A stretch of 64,000 nucleotides of DNA from Salvia splendens. Lineage: Eukaryota > Streptophyta > Magnoliopsida > Lamiales > Lamiaceae. The position numbers were made by a program, and so were the translations under genes. Shown here piece after piece: positions 11,479 to 22,503 of this stretch (its first letter is position 1; every line of letters begins with the position of its first letter). The stretch spans positions 39,622,773-39,686,772 of the forward strand of contig NC_056035.1 in NCBI RefSeq assembly GCF_004379255.2, written 5' to 3'. The notes under the pieces were generated by a model. That model ran no database searches and was not told the origin of the DNA. It was given only the letters and a program-made list of their open reading frames with translations.

Positions 11479-13505
11479 TTTTATTAAAGAATGAATTTTG
11501 TGAATATCTTGTTTAAGATATGGTTTGGTAAGTCTTAATTGATTTATATTATTTTTGTGGTTATGTTTTTACCTAAGCAATGTGTAATTGGGATAATTAA
11601 TTAATTTATGAATTAAATATCTTAATTAGCTAATTTTCTCTCCCTCTCCCTCTCTTTTTTTTCGAAACCTTCTCTCCCTCTCCCCACTATTTTCTCAACC
11701 TCCCCACTCCTCACAACCGATCCAAAATAGAAAACTAGCTACTCTCTCAATCTCTCCCTCTCACCATCGCTCGTTCTCTCTTCTCTCTCGCAATTGTTCT
11801 CAACACCGGTAAGGTTTCTCTCTTTCTCCCTCTCGGTTCTCTTTTTCCACTCACCCCCTCTCATCGATTTCTTGGATTCGTCAAGGTGTTACTCTCTCTC
11901 GTACCGAATTGGAGTCGGAGTAGGGAAGGCTTTCGAACTACATTTGAACTCTCCGGGAAAGGTAACCCAAGACCCTAACTCATGCCAATTTCGAAAACAC
12001 ATGTATTTAGGACGAATTTGGAATGTTTTAGATGCTGAATAGGTTTTGTGGCTTTGTGTTTGTGTTGAGGATGTTTTTAGTAGTGACTGACAGTGGGTTC
12101 CGACCCCTTTTTGACTGATCAAACGATCTCCTGTTGGTACGAGATTTTAACTGTATAAACTTGGGTGTGTCTTCTGTATGGTGTGTAAATTTCAGCTTCA
12201 TTGGACGTCGGATGATTTTATAATGATTTTTGTAAGTAAACTGCGCAGTTCTGCGAGATGTACGTTTCTGGGTGATGTGTTTTTGTGCAATGGGTGTGAA
12301 TCTGGGTGTTTTGATATTGTGATGTATGTGGGTGTGATTGGCCAGGGGATGGCTCGGAGGAATTAGCGTTTGGTTCGGGTGGTTTGTGTGTGTTGGCCGA
12401 GAGACTTAGCCTAGGGTGGTGTAGTGGAGAGTTTTGGAGGTTTGATCTCATGTTTTCGGGTGTGTTTTGGGATGTAGAATGTGTGGTGTGAGTGTCGTAT
12501 AAGGTTTGAGAATCGTTGGTTGGGGGAAAACTGGTGTGCACTTGATCGGGCCAGCGGCCGAGACGCCGAGCCAGATGCCGAGCCAGATGCCGAGACAGGT
12601 GCCGAGCCAGTGCCGAGAGAGGTGCCGAGACAGGTGCCGAGCCAGGGCCGAGCCAGACGCCGAGACATGTGCCGAGCCAGGCAGCCGAGAAGGTCGGCCG
12701 AGGTGCCGAGCCAGGCCGAGACACCGAGCCTTTTCCGAGCCAAGTGAGCCGTTTGCACAAGGAGGGTATACCGGGAGTACGAGTGTTTCGGGTGTGTGTC
12801 GTGTGCGCGTCGTGGGTGCGTGGTATGCGTGTCAGGTGCGTGTGTGGTGTGTTTCGGACGTGTGATTTTGTGTGATTGTCTTATAAGATGTTGTTAAGTG
12901 TGTGTACGTGTAACGTGCTAGATGTTGAAGTCATCCACGTAGGAATCATGCATGGTCGTTTAAACCTCGTCTTTCCTGACTCTAATCATGACATTTATTT
13001 ATCTTTCAAAAGGGTGATCTTTTACGAGGAAATTGTGGTTGAAGAAGGGAACTATTTAAAAGCTAAGCAATTGAGGTGGGCTTTTCTACCCTACTATTTT
13101 GTGGGTTATCTTTAATACGGACTCTGTTCCGGAAATGTTTATGGAGGTGAACTGTTTGTCTTGCCAACCGTTTTGCTTTGAAACCTATCTGAACCACATA
13201 TGTTTAATCGAATTCGGGTCTATAGGGCTGCGAACCCTCAGGCTAGTGTACACGAGACCGGGAGCCATCTGAGAGCAAGTTGGCCGGTCTAGTTGACCTG
13301 GGGTGTGGCCACGCCCCTTGTCACCCGTTGGATCAGATAGTGTATGATGGTGGGAATAAGGGTGGCAATATCTGAAAATGACTGCGCAGTCGAATTTATG
13401 AAATATGTTTTAGTGTACTTGGGTTATTTTCTTTACACTTAAAACCCCAAGGTTACACTGTTATGGCATGACAAACTAGGATTTTGGCGTGTGTCCACTG
13501 AGTGC
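11479..13505 (+). repeat. Plus-strand LTR, truncated at both ends
   Basis: It starts at TTTTATTAAAGAATG, a few tens of bases inside a normal LTR start, and stops at CCACTGAGTGC, well before the LTR end. It matches the subfamily of 6743 and 27,032 closely, apart from an 8-base gap beside CTTAGCC near 12,410. It has no internal region on either side, so it is purely a rearranged LTR piece. Confidence 0.87.
12552..12742. repeat. GCCGAG minisatellite in plus LTR 11,479
   Basis: This is a short array of about 190 bp with the same units as the others. Its position in the LTR is the same as in the copies at 7855 and 28,145, which shows it is an inherited part of the LTR. Confidence 0.8.
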
Positions 13506-13506
13506 T

Positions 13507-13548
13507 CCTTACCGGTGTTGAGAACAATTGCGAGAGAGAAGAGAGAAC
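13507..13548 (-). repeat. 42-bp inverted LTR scrap
   Basis: A small minus-orientation piece of LTR (CCTTACCGGTGTTGAG onward, compare 4809-4850) sits between the plus LTR ending at 13,505 and the minus LTR starting at 13,553. Such short templated filler between two inversion breakpoints suggests template switching during repair. Confidence 0.75.
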
Positions 13549-13552
13549 AGAG

Positions 13553-16063
13553 CGCCCGCATTTCCTAAGGATAGGAAGTACGGTGGACCGCGACTAGGGG
13601 AGGAATAAAGAAGCGGGGAAGAAAGGGGGAGAACAAGAATACTTGACCCGAAAACATTTAATAAAAGGAAGTTCACTTCAAAACATTGTACTGTGACGAC
13701 ATTACTAAAGTTAAAGTAATCAGAGTTTAAATAAAAACATTGTATCGGATTACAAAGCAACGGAAAAGACCAAGAGATAGATAATGCCGGGTATGACGAC
13801 ACGACACCATCCAAAAGGCAAAGTAAAAACACAATTTTGGCTTTAATTGCTCAACATCCGTCATCCCCATCGTCGCTCAACCTGCACATTAAGAAAACAA
13901 CATGCAGGGCTGAGTACTTGATGCACTCAGTGGACACACGCCAAAATCCTAGTTTGTCATGCCATAACAGTGTAACCTTGGGGTTTTAAGTGTAAAGAAA
14001 ATAACCCAAGTACACTAAAACATATTTCACAAATTCGACTGCGCAGTCATTTCCAGATATTTCCACCCTTATTTCCACCATCCTACACTATCTGATTCAA
14101 CGGGTGACAAGGGGCGTGGCCACACCCCAGGTCAACTTGACCGGCCAACTTGCTCTCAGATGGCTCCCGGTCTCGTGTACACTAGCCTGAGGGTTCGCAG
14201 CCCTACAGACCCGAATTCGATTAAACATATGTGGTAAACCACTTCAGATAGGTTTCAAAGTAAAACAGTTGGCAAGACAAACAGTTCACCTCCATAAAAA
14301 CATTTCCGGAACAAAGTCCGTAATAAAGAGATCCCACAGTATAGTAGGATAGGAAAGCCCACCTCAATTGCTTAGCTTTTAAACAGTTTCCTTCTTCAAC
14401 CACAATTGCCTCGCAAAAGTTCACCCTTTTTGAAAGATAAATGAGAATCATGATTAGACTCAGGGAAGACGAGACTTAGTCAACAATGCATGTTTTCTAC
14501 GTGGATGACTTCAATATCTAGCACGTTACACATACACACACTTAACAACATCCTATAAGTCAAGCACACAGAAACACGCGTCCGAGACACACCATGCACG
14601 CACCCGACACGCATACCACGTACCCAAGACACGCACACGACTCGCACACGACACACACACAACTCTCACACCCCCGGCATACCCTTACTGCACAAACAGC
14701 TCACTTGGCTCGGAAAAGGTTCGGAAAAAGGCTCGGCGTCTCGGCCTTGCTCGGTACCTCGGCCGGCTGTCTCGGTCCTGGCCGAGCCTGGCTCGGTTGC
14801 TGTCTCGCCGTCTCGGCCTGGCTCGGTGTCTCGGCCGCCTGGCTCGGTACCTCGGCCGCCTGTCTCGGCACCTGGCTCGGCACATGTCTCGGCGTCTGAC
14901 TCGGCCCTGGCTCGGCACCTGTCTCGGCACTGACTCGACACCTGTCTCGGCACCTGACTCGGCACCTGGCTCGGTAACGTGCACACACCTACTTTCCCCC
15001 AACCAACGATTCTCAAACCTTATACGACATTCACAACACACATTCTACATCCCAAAACACACCCGAAAACATGAGATCAACCCTCCAAAACTCTCCACAA
15101 CACCACCCTAGGCCAAACCCTAAATCTCTCGGCCAACACACACAAACCACTCGAACCAAACGCTGATTCCTCCGAGCCATCCCTTGGCCAAACACACCCA
15201 CATACATCACAATATCAAAACACCCAGATTCACACCCATTGCACATAAATACATCACCCAGAAACGTACATCCCGCAGAACTGAGCAGTTTACTTACAAA
15301 AATCATTATAAAATCACCCGACCTCCAATGAAGCTGAAATTTTAACACCACACAGAAGACACACCAAGGTTTATACAGTTAAAATTTCGTACTAAAAAGA
15401 GATCGTTTGATCAGTCAAAAAGGGGTCGGAACCCACTGCCAGTCACCACCAAAAACATACTCAACATAAACACATAGCCACAAATCCTATTCAGCATCTA
15501 AAACACTCGAATTCGTCCTAAATGCATGTGGTTCGGAATTGGTATGAAAATAGGGTTTTGGGCTACCTTTCTCGGAGAGTTCAATTGTAGTTCGAAAGCT
15601 TTCCCTTCTCCGACTCCGATTCAATACGAGAGAGAGTAACACCTTGATGAATCCAAGAAATCGATGAGAGGGAGTGAATGAGGAAAAGTGAGAACCGAGA
15701 GGGAGAAAGAGAGAAACCTTACCGTGATGTTGAGAGTGATTGAGGGAGAGAATGAGAGAAACCGATGTGAGGGAGAGAATGAGAGGAAGTGTATCGGTTA
15801 AGTGGGAGTGGGGAGAGGCTGAGAAAGTAGTGGGGAGAGGGGGAGAGATTTCGAGAGAGAGAGAGAGAGAAAATTAGCTAATTAGGGTATTTAATTCATA
15901 GCTTAATTAATTATCCCAAAAACATTTTGCTTAGGTAAATAATCATATCCCCAAAAATAATATAAATCACTTAAGACTTACCAAACCATATCTTAAACAA
16001 GATATTCACAAAATTCATTCCTTAATAAAAACAATATTCAAAATTTTTTTTTCGGATATTACA
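13553..16063 (-). repeat. 3' LTR of element B (mosaic of two LTR subfamilies)
   Basis: The minus-strand LTR runs from TGTAATATCCG at 16,063 down to CGCCCGCATTT at 13,553; the last five bases (TGTCA in plus sense) are lost at the junction. Up to about 14,022 it agrees with the 5' LTR remnant of B (21,911-22,194), including GACGACATTAC, with one difference seen (GCAACGG versus GCAGCGG). From about 14,030 onward it follows the divergent subfamily of 9037-11,478. The change of subfamily falls within about ten bases, so this LTR is a recombinant or gene-conversion product. Confidence 0.87.
14702..14975. repeat. CTCGGC minisatellite in 3' LTR of element B
   Basis: An array of about 273 bp in the divergent subfamily. 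It is clearly shorter than its relative at 9985-10,408, so array length has changed since these two LTRs separated. Confidence 0.8.
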
Positions 16064-16076
16064 TTCCTCCCACCTT
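16064..16076 (-). promoter_or_regulatory. Polypurine tract of element B
   Basis: On the minus strand this reads AAGGTGGGAGGAA directly before the LTR start TGTAATATCC. It is the primer for plus-strand DNA synthesis. The same tract precedes the LTRs at 5176, 6743 and 27,032. Confidence 0.85.
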
Positions 16077-16107
16077 AAAAAAAATTTCGTCCCGAAATTT
16101 TCCTAGA

Positions 16108-19100
16108 TCACTCAAACAAACCTGGGTACTTATCTTTCATCTTATCCTCTAATTCCCACGTTGCTTCTTCGACTCCATGATTCCTCCATCGTACTTTCAC
16201 CGAAACAATTGACTTATTCCTCAATTCTTGCACCCTTCGATCCAAAATGGCCTCGGGCTTCTCCTCATAGCTTAGATCGGGATTTAGGATCATCATCTCT
16301 TCTTGGTGAACTATGTGTGTGGGGTCAAACACATACTTCCTCAATTGTGACACATGGAAGACATTGTGCACATTTCCCAAGCTTGGTGGTAGAGCCAATC
16401 TATAGGCTACCGCACCGACTCTATCCAAAATCTCATACGGTCCGATAAATCGGGGTCTCAGCTTTCCTTTCGCTCCAAAACGAGTTATTCCTTTAGAAGG
16501 GGCAACCTTCAGAAAAACTTTCTCTCCAGATTCGAATTGTAGATCGGTCCTCCGAGCATCGGCGTATGATTTCTGTCGATCCTGCGCCTCCTTGATCCTC
16601 CCACGGATTTGTCGAACAATCTCTATCATCTCTTCTACAGAGTCTGGTCCGAGAATTCTTCTCTCACCCACTTCATCCCAATAAAGTGGCGATCTACACT
16701 TCTTTCCATACAATGCCTCATATGGAGCCATCTTGATAGTCGCTTGGTAACTATTATTGTAAGCGAACTCAACCAATGGCAATACTTTTTCCCAACCCCA
16801 GCCTCGATCTAGCACCACGGCCCGCAGCATATCCTCTAAGGCTTGAATCGTTCTCTCTGACTGCCCATCGGTTTGTGGGTGGAAGGCAGTACTAAAATTC
16901 AACTTAGTCCCCAACTCGCGCTGCAGGCTCGTCCAAAATCTAGAAGTAAATTTAGCATCGCGATCGGATGTAATTGTCGCTGGTACTCCATGCAGACGTA
17001 TAACCTCCCGCACATATATCTTAGCCAACTGGTTGGATCCATAGGTAGCACGAACCGGTACAAAATGAGCAGATTTGGTGAGGCGATCTATAATCACCCA
17101 AATCACAGTGTTTCCTCGCTGGGATTTTGGCAGTCCTGTCACAAAGTCCATTGCAATATGTTCCCACTTCCATTCTGGAATCTCGAGGGGTTGCAATCTC
17201 CCATAGGGCCGTTGGTGTAGCGCCTTTACTTGTTGACATGCTAGGCATCTCTCCACAAATGCTGCAACATGCTTTTTCATACCGTTCCACCAAAATTGCC
17301 TCTTCATGTCTTGATACATCTTGGTGCTTCCTGGATGAGCAGCGTATGGGGTTTCATGTGCTTCTCTCATGATTTCGTTCCTCAGGCCTTCGTCCTTAGG
17401 CACACACAACCTTCCCTTGTATGTGAGACCATTATCCGCTGCCTCACGAAAATTTCCGAGTTCACCCGTCCCCACTTCCGAGCGAATCTTCTGTAGTAAC
17501 GTATCTCGCCGTTGAGCTTCCACAATTCTGGCTCTTAAGTCGGGTTCCATCACCAACGTGGCTACTATTCCTTCCACAGTCTCGGGCATTCTCACTACTT
17601 CCAACCGCATCTTAATGAACTCTTGGATTAGACTCTCCTCGGTAGTAAGAAAGGTGGCCAGCTGAGATTGAGACTTCCTACTAAGAGCATCGGCCACTAC
17701 GTTTGCTTTTCCCGGATGGTAGTTTATACCACAATCGTAGTCCTTCACCAACTCGAGCCACCTACGCTGGCGCATGTTCAACTCCTTTTGCTCAAAGAAG
17801 TACTTTAGACTCTTATGGTCCGTGTATATCTCACAACGGACTCCATAGAGATGATGTCTCCAGATCTTCAGTGCATGTACCACGGCTGCCAGTTCTAAGT
17901 CATGTGTCGGATAGTTCAGCTCATGGGGCTTCAATTGTCTCGATGCATATGCAATCACTTTCCCCTTCTGCATAAGCACACATCCAAGTCCCACCTTCGA
18001 CGCATCCGTATACACCGCATAGTCAGTCCCTGACTCCGGCACAGCTAGAATTGGTGCGGTGGTCAATTTCTCCTTCAACAACTGAAAGCTCGCCTCACAC
18101 TCTGGTGTCCAATTCATTTTGACTCCCTTTTTCAGTTGTTGAGTCATTGGCCTTGCTATCTTCGAGAATCCCTCAATGAACCTTCGATAATAGCCCGCCA
18201 GTCCTAAAAAGCTTCGAATTTCATTTTGTGTAGAAGGTGACTTCCATTCCTGTACAGCTTCCACCTTGGCCGGGTCTACACGAATCCCATCTGAGGTTAC
18301 TACATGTCCAAGAAAGTTCACTTCCTTGAGCCAAAACTCGCATTTACTGAACTTGGCATATAATTTCTCGTCCCTTAGAGTTGCTAGGACGGTTCTCAGG
18401 TGCTCTTTGTGCTCCTCCGCGTTCTTCGAGTAAACGAGCACATCATCGATGAAAACTAGGACAAACCGATCCAAATATGGATGGAACACGCGATTCATAA
18501 GGTCCATGAACACTGCCGGGGCGTTCGTCAGTCCAAAAGGCATCACAACGAACTCATAATGACCATACCTTGTTCGAAAAGCCGTCTTGGGTACATCTTC
18601 TCGCCGAACCCTCAGCTGATGGTACCCAGACCTCAAATCCATCTTAGAGAAGACTCCTGCCCCTCGAAGTTGGTCAAACAAGTCGTCTATCCTTGGTAGT
18701 GGATACTTGTTCTTCAGCGTCAGTTTGTTTAGCTCTCGATAGTAGATGCACATCCTCATCGATCCATCCTTCTTCTTTACAAACAACACTGGTGCTCCCC
18801 ATGGCGACACGCTAGGTCTAATGAATCCCAATTCCAGTAGCTCTTGTAGTTGCACCTTAAGCTCCTCCAACTCCTTTGGCGCCATCCTATAAGGTGCTTT
18901 GGATATTGGTGCCGATCCGGGCTCCAGATCGATCGTGAATTCTACCTGCCTGTCGGGTGGGGGTCCCGGCAAAGCATCGGGGAAGACATCGGGATATTCA
19001 CTCACTATCGCCACATTTTCTATCTTCCTGTCTTTCTTCTCCTCCCCATTCAAATAAACAAGGTACGCTGGACATCCCTTCCTCATCATTGTAGTGGCTT

Positions 19101-20613
19101 GCAGCGCGGAGACAATGGACTTGCGTCGGTTCATTGAGATTCCGTAAAACCTCGTCGGCTCTTTTCCTGGGGTTTCAAACGAAATTTCCCTTTCTCTACA
19201 ATGAAGGGTAACGTGGTTCTCCGCTAACCAATCCATACCCAAGATTATGTCTACACTCCCCATCGTCATTACTTGCAAATTAAGAGCCAATAAACTGAGT
19301 TCACCTATTCCAAAGTTCACACTCGCACAAGATCGGGATATAACTATAGTCCCGCCTACAGGTGAGGTCACGCTCATTGTGGGTTCGATCTTAACAGTAG
19401 ATAATCTTAAAGTATCCACACAAGCAGTTGATATAAAGGAATGCGATGCACCCGTATCAAACAAGACAACTATAGGCATGTTGAGAAGTGTGCCCATACC
19501 TGCCAAATTTCCTTGGCCAAAGGTTTCTTGCCCGTTTGCCGGCTGTTTCCCCTTCAAGGCGTAGGCCCTTGCTTGCGACGGCAGTCCTTGGCGGCGTTGT
19601 TGCGGTTGAGGTGCAGGTAGTGCCTGGGATTGTGGACGGAAGCCTAACTGGTTCTGGCTCGTTCCCGTTCCCATGTTCTTATTTGGGCAACTTCGGAAGT
19701 AATGGCCACTTCCACCACAGCTGAAACACCTGGGGTCTCGACACTCTCCGGTGTGGTACTTGAAGCACCTTCCACATTGAGGGTTCCTCGGCGGAAAGTT
19801 TGCCCTCGGGTGATAGGTATTCTGTCTCCCGCCATTGTAGGGTGGGTTCCTCATGAGTTGTGGCCTCTTGCCACCATACTGAGTTTGATCACCATCCCAC
19901 CTCCTCTTCCCTTGATGACTTGGCTGAGCTTGTAGGGGTGTCGCGTTTGTTGTCGCCACTACTCTTGGTTTAGGGAGTGCATCTTCCACGTCCAGTGCAC
20001 AAGTCAAGATCTCCGAGTAGGAGAGTTCTCCTCTGCTAGCCAAAGCGGCCTTTATCTTATCTTTGAGCCCGGCCCGGAACTTCACCGCCCACTTCTCGTC
20101 GGTATCCATCAACTCGGGCGCATATCGTGCCATCTGCGCGAGGGCTCGGTCGTACTCGGTTACAGTCATTCGGCCTTGGCTCAGCGTGTGGAATTCTACC
20201 ACCTTGGCCCGTCTGTACGTCTTTGGGACATACTTGTTATCAATCTCCATTTTAAACTCCTCCCATGTTAGCGCTTCCAGGCGTGCAGGATTCATAGTTC
20301 TTTGCCGAGTCTCCCACCAGTAATCGGCATCACCTGATAGTTGAAAGGTGGCGCAAGCAATGCGCTCCCTATCTGTACACTCCATGACCCTGAAAATACG
20401 CTCGAGGCCGCGTATCCACTCCTCAGCTTTTGATGGATCTCCTTGTCCATCGAATTTAGGGGGGTTCTGCCTGGAGAACGTCACTATGAATCTTTCCTGC
20501 TGAGGCGGGGGTGGAGGTGGTGGTGGAGGCGGGTGGTGGAGGTGGTGCCTCAGCGTTGGGTCCTTGTCGTGGGTGGCGTCCACGTCTTGGCGGCATTCTG
20601 ATTCAATATCCAT
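16108..20613 (-). CDS. Gag-Pol polyprotein of element B (1501 codons)
   Basis: One open frame carries, in order: a proline tract and capsid (residues about 30-200), a CCHC knuckle (near 292-305), aspartic protease DTGA (near 385), and reverse transcriptase with [12 protein letters not shown] and FIDD (near 721). RNase H (YTDAS, near 870), an integrase HHCC finger (near 1095-1140), an integrase core with D, D and E near 1155, 1216 and 1252, GPY/F, and a chromodomain (about 1450-1501) follow. Two defects show. One extra base in the G-rich (proline-coding) tract near 20,530 puts the usual start MPPRRG out of frame, so the frame instead opens at MDIESE. The conserved Asp of the RT fingers motif CIDYRELN is Tyr (codon 18,742-18,744). 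The frame is otherwise unbroken. Confidence 0.92.
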   Translation of the reverse strand: MDIESECRQDVDATHDKDPTLRHHLHHPPPPPPPPPPQQERFIVTFSRQNPPKFDGQGDPSKAEEWIRGLERIFRVMECTDRERIACATFQLSGDADYWWETRQRTMNPARLEALTWEEFKMEIDNKYVPKTYRRAKVVEFHTLSQGRMTVTEYDRALAQMARYAPELMDTDEKWAVKFRAGLKDKIKAALASRGELSYSEILTCALDVEDALPKPRVVATTNATPLQAQPSHQGKRRWDGDQTQYGGKRPQLMRNPPYNGGRQNTYHPRANFPPRNPQCGRCFKYHTGECRDPRCFSCGGSGHYFRSCPNKNMGTGTSQNQLGFRPQSQALPAPQPQQRRQGLPSQARAYALKGKQPANGQETFGQGNLAGMGTLLNMPIVVLFDTGASHSFISTACVDTLRLSTVKIEPTMSVTSPVGGTIVISRSCASVNFGIGELSLLALNLQVMTMGSVDIILGMDWLAENHVTLHCREREISFETPGKEPTRFYGISMNRRKSIVSALQATTMMRKGCPAYLVYLNGEEKKDRKIENVAIVSEYPDVFPDALPGPPPDRQVEFTIDLEPGSAPISKAPYRMAPKELEELKVQLQELLELGFIRPSVSPWGAPVLFVKKKDGSMRMCIYYRELNKLTLKNKYPLPRIDDLFDQLRGAGVFSKMDLRSGYHQLRVRREDVPKTAFRTRYGHYEFVVMPFGLTNAPAVFMDLMNRVFHPYLDRFVLVFIDDVLVYSKNAEEHKEHLRTVLATLRDEKLYAKFSKCEFWLKEVNFLGHVVTSDGIRVDPAKVEAVQEWKSPSTQNEIRSFLGLAGYYRRFIEGFSKIARPMTQQLKKGVKMNWTPECEASFQLLKEKLTTAPILAVPESGTDYAVYTDASKVGLGCVLMQKGKVIAYASRQLKPHELNYPTHDLELAAVVHALKIWRHHLYGVRCEIYTDHKSLKYFFEQKELNMRQRRWLELVKDYDCGINYHPGKANVVADALSRKSQSQLATFLTTEESLIQEFIKMRLEVVRMPETVEGIVATLVMEPDLRARIVEAQRRDTLLQKIRSEVGTGELGNFREAADNGLTYKGRLCVPKDEGLRNEIMREAHETPYAAHPGSTKMYQDMKRQFWWNGMKKHVAAFVERCLACQQVKALHQRPYGRLQPLEIPEWKWEHIAMDFVTGLPKSQRGNTVIWVIIDRLTKSAHFVPVRATYGSNQLAKIYVREVIRLHGVPATITSDRDAKFTSRFWTSLQRELGTKLNFSTAFHPQTDGQSERTIQALEDMLRAVVLDRGWGWEKVLPLVEFAYNNSYQATIKMAPYEALYGKKCRSPLYWDEVGERRILGPDSVEEMIEIVRQIRGRIKEAQDRQKSYADARRTDLQFESGEKVFLKVAPSKGITRFGAKGKLRPRFIGPYEILDRVGAVAYRLALPPSLGNVHNVFHVSQLRKYVFDPTHIVHQEEMMILNPDLSYEEKPEAILDRRVQELRNKSIVSVKVRWRNHGVEEATWELEDKMKDKYPGLFE

Positions 20614-20818
20614 AAAGTGTTACTACAAATATCATCCACAATTACCACCTTCTCAAAAATTTCTCAAAAAGAAAAAACTTCGTGTGGTTCAAGATACAAC
20701 ACATAGGATATAAATCAAATCCAAATCCTCATTAAAAGAAAGAAGGTTAAACGTTGTTTCACAAGAGCAGATCGTACTAAAAAGCAAAAACTAAAGAGAC
20801 ATCGAACTATTCTTATCT

Positions 20819-21376
20819 CTAAACTATGACTCGATCATTCTCATCCATAGGCCCTTCCTCCGGGTCTTCGTCATCGTCCTCCTCGGGGTTCCCTTGCGGA
20901 GCCACCTCGGGTTCCTCCTCGGGATCCTCTTCGGTTTCCTCCTCATAGTTATCTTCAAACCCTTGCTCACCCTCGTACATACTCACGTACTTGTCCTGAT
21001 ACACGATCCTCTCTTGCACATCCTGTGGGGGCTGTTCCTCGCGAGAGTCTACCAGTGCACAATACACGGCCTTCCGGAAGCCAGCCATGTCGCCCACCAT
21101 GTCTTCGGTAACGGGCTCATGCCACGTGTACCTCCTCGCCGTTCTTTTAGCCCACTCCTTCCAGCTGTCAGGGAGCAACTCTATTAGCTTCTCAATGCCG
21201 TCATACTCTGTCACTCCGAACTCCTGAGCTGCCCTCCAGAGGGTGTCGAAGTGTGCTACGAACTCGATCAACGGTATGTGATCCTTTTTCCGATACACTC
21301 TATACTCTCTGAGCACCCTCTGTGCCCTAAGTCTATCACGATCACTCCGGCGCGGGGTTCGGATCATACGTGCCAT
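20819..21376 (-). CDS. ORF0 of element B, extra frame upstream of gag (185 aa)
   Basis: This is the full-length version of the frame also present in element A. It lies between the leader and gag on the same strand, ending about 205 bp before the gag-pol frame. The N-terminal 50 residues are very basic (RTPRRSDRDRLRAQR). The middle (EFVAHFDTLWRAAQEFG, LIELLPDSWKEW) looks Gag-like helical. The last 50 residues are Glu/Asp-rich with the repeated pattern EEDPEEEP. Differences from A are mostly substitutions (TEY/TEH, WAK/WAE, EDM/DDM) and one in-frame 66-base indel, so the frame has been kept in both. No homology could be tested here; a Gag-related accessory role is a guess. Confidence 0.6.
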   Translation of the reverse strand: MARMIRTPRRSDRDRLRAQRVLREYRVYRKKDHIPLIEFVAHFDTLWRAAQEFGVTEYDGIEKLIELLPDSWKEWAKRTARRYTWHEPVTEDMVGDMAGFRKAVYCALVDSREEQPPQDVQERIVYQDKYVSMYEGEQGFEDNYEEETEEDPEEEPEVAPQGNPEEDDDEDPEEGPMDENDRVIV

Positions 21377-21890
21377 CTAAAAAAAAAACAATCGCCTCGC
21401 GTATAAATACAGAGGCATAACCGAAGAAGAGAAAGATGTGCAAAAGCAGACGTATCGCTACTCTAACTCCAACCCGTTGGTGTTCAAAAGCCAAAAATTC
21501 TTATCTAATATTGGTCCAAGAAGCACTAGTGAAAACCTCTTACGTCTAAAATCAATCATTCAAAAGGCCAACACATTCTCACATAACAAGCTCACCTCAA
21601 CATTCACGTCATCATATCATCACACATCAGTCACATGCTTTCATATAAATTCGACACACAATAACAGTTCATAACACACAATAACAGTTCATAACACAAA
21701 TAATTTCCAACTTTTCACATCACTTTGTACCCTTCCACATACATCAATATTTACTTAAACTTTCCAAAAATCCCCAATTTTTCATTACCTCATCTCAGGT
21801 TGAGTGCGACGAGTCGGATGTTGAGCCAATGACACCTTTGAAAACTTACTCAAGACAGAAAAAGACTCTTGGATCCAGAGCAGAAAGAAA

Positions 21891-21907
21891 GCCTGGCTCT
21901 GATACCA
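21891..21907 (-). promoter_or_regulatory. Primer-binding site of element B
   Basis: TGGTATCAGAGCCAGGC on the minus strand, complementary to initiator tRNA-Met, with a three-base spacer (GAG) from the 5' LTR that starts at 21,911. It is identical to the sites in A and C. Confidence 0.9.
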
Positions 21908-21910
21908 CTC

Positions 21911-22194
21911 TGTCACGCCCGCATTTCCTAAGGATAGGAAGTACGGTGGACCGCGACTAGGGGAGGAATAAAGAAGCGGGGAAGAAAGGGGGAGAACAAG
22001 AATACTTGACCCGAAAACATTTAATAAAAGGAAGTTCACTTCAAAACATTGTACTGTGACGACATTACTAAAGTTAAAGTAATCAGAGTTTAAATAAAAA
22101 CATTGTATCGGATTACAAAGCAGCGGAAAAGACCAAGAGATAGATAATGCCGGGTATGACGACACGACACCATCCAAAAGGCAAAGTAAAAACA
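21911..22194 (-). repeat. 5' LTR remnant of element B (284 bp)
   Basis: The terminal part of the LTR (TGTCACGCCCGC in plus sense) is intact next to the primer-binding site. It breaks off at GTAAAAACA, where plus-orientation LTR sequence begins. The promoter part of the LTR is gone. It matches 13,553-13,842 except for one base seen by eye. Confidence 0.88.
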
Positions 22195-22486
22195 TGGGAG
22201 CTTTTCTACCCTACTATTTTGTGGGTTATCTTTAATACGGACTCTGTTCCGGAAATGTTTATGGAGGTGAACTGTTTGTCTTGCCAACCGTTTTGCTTTG
22301 AAACCTATCTGAAGTGGTTTACCACATATGTTTAATCGAATTCGGGTCTGTAGGGCTGCGAACCCTCAGGCTAGTGTACACGAGACCGGGAGAACAAGAA
22401 TACTTGACCCGAAAACATTTAATAAAAGGAAGTTCACTTCAAAACATTGTACTGTGACGACGTTACTAAAGTTAAAGTAATCAGAG
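22195..22486. repeat. Patchwork of LTR scraps between elements B and C
   Basis: Two pieces fill the gap. 22,195 to about 22,392 is plus-orientation LTR middle (compare 28,754-28,944). About 22,388-22,486 is minus-orientation LTR (compare 21,979-22,088). They overlap in GGGAG. The second piece passes into the plus-strand primer-binding site of element C through a shared CAGAGT. No normal 5' LTR precedes element C. Confidence 0.8.
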
Positions 22487-22503
22487 TGGTATCAGAGCCA
22501 GGC
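22487..22503 (+). promoter_or_regulatory. Primer-binding site of element C
   Basis: TGGTATCAGAGCCAGGC in plus sense. The bases just before it come from an unrelated minus-orientation LTR scrap rather than from the TGACA LTR end. The site is therefore stranded without its LTR. Confidence 0.88.

Larger units (their letters stand above)
13553..22194 (-). mobile_element. Ty3/gypsy chromovirus element B, nearly complete
   Basis: This minus-strand element has the order 5' LTR remnant (21,911-22,194), primer-binding site, leader, ORF0, gag-pol, polypurine tract and 3' LTR (13,553-16,063). The GPY/F motif, the C-terminal chromodomain and the 2.5-kb LTRs place it among plant chromoviruses, most like the Tekay/Del group (inference from architecture). 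Only 284 bp of the 5' LTR remain before a rearrangement joint, and no target duplication can be found. It probably cannot transpose as it stands, because the 5' LTR is truncated and one conserved RT residue is changed. Confidence 0.9.
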
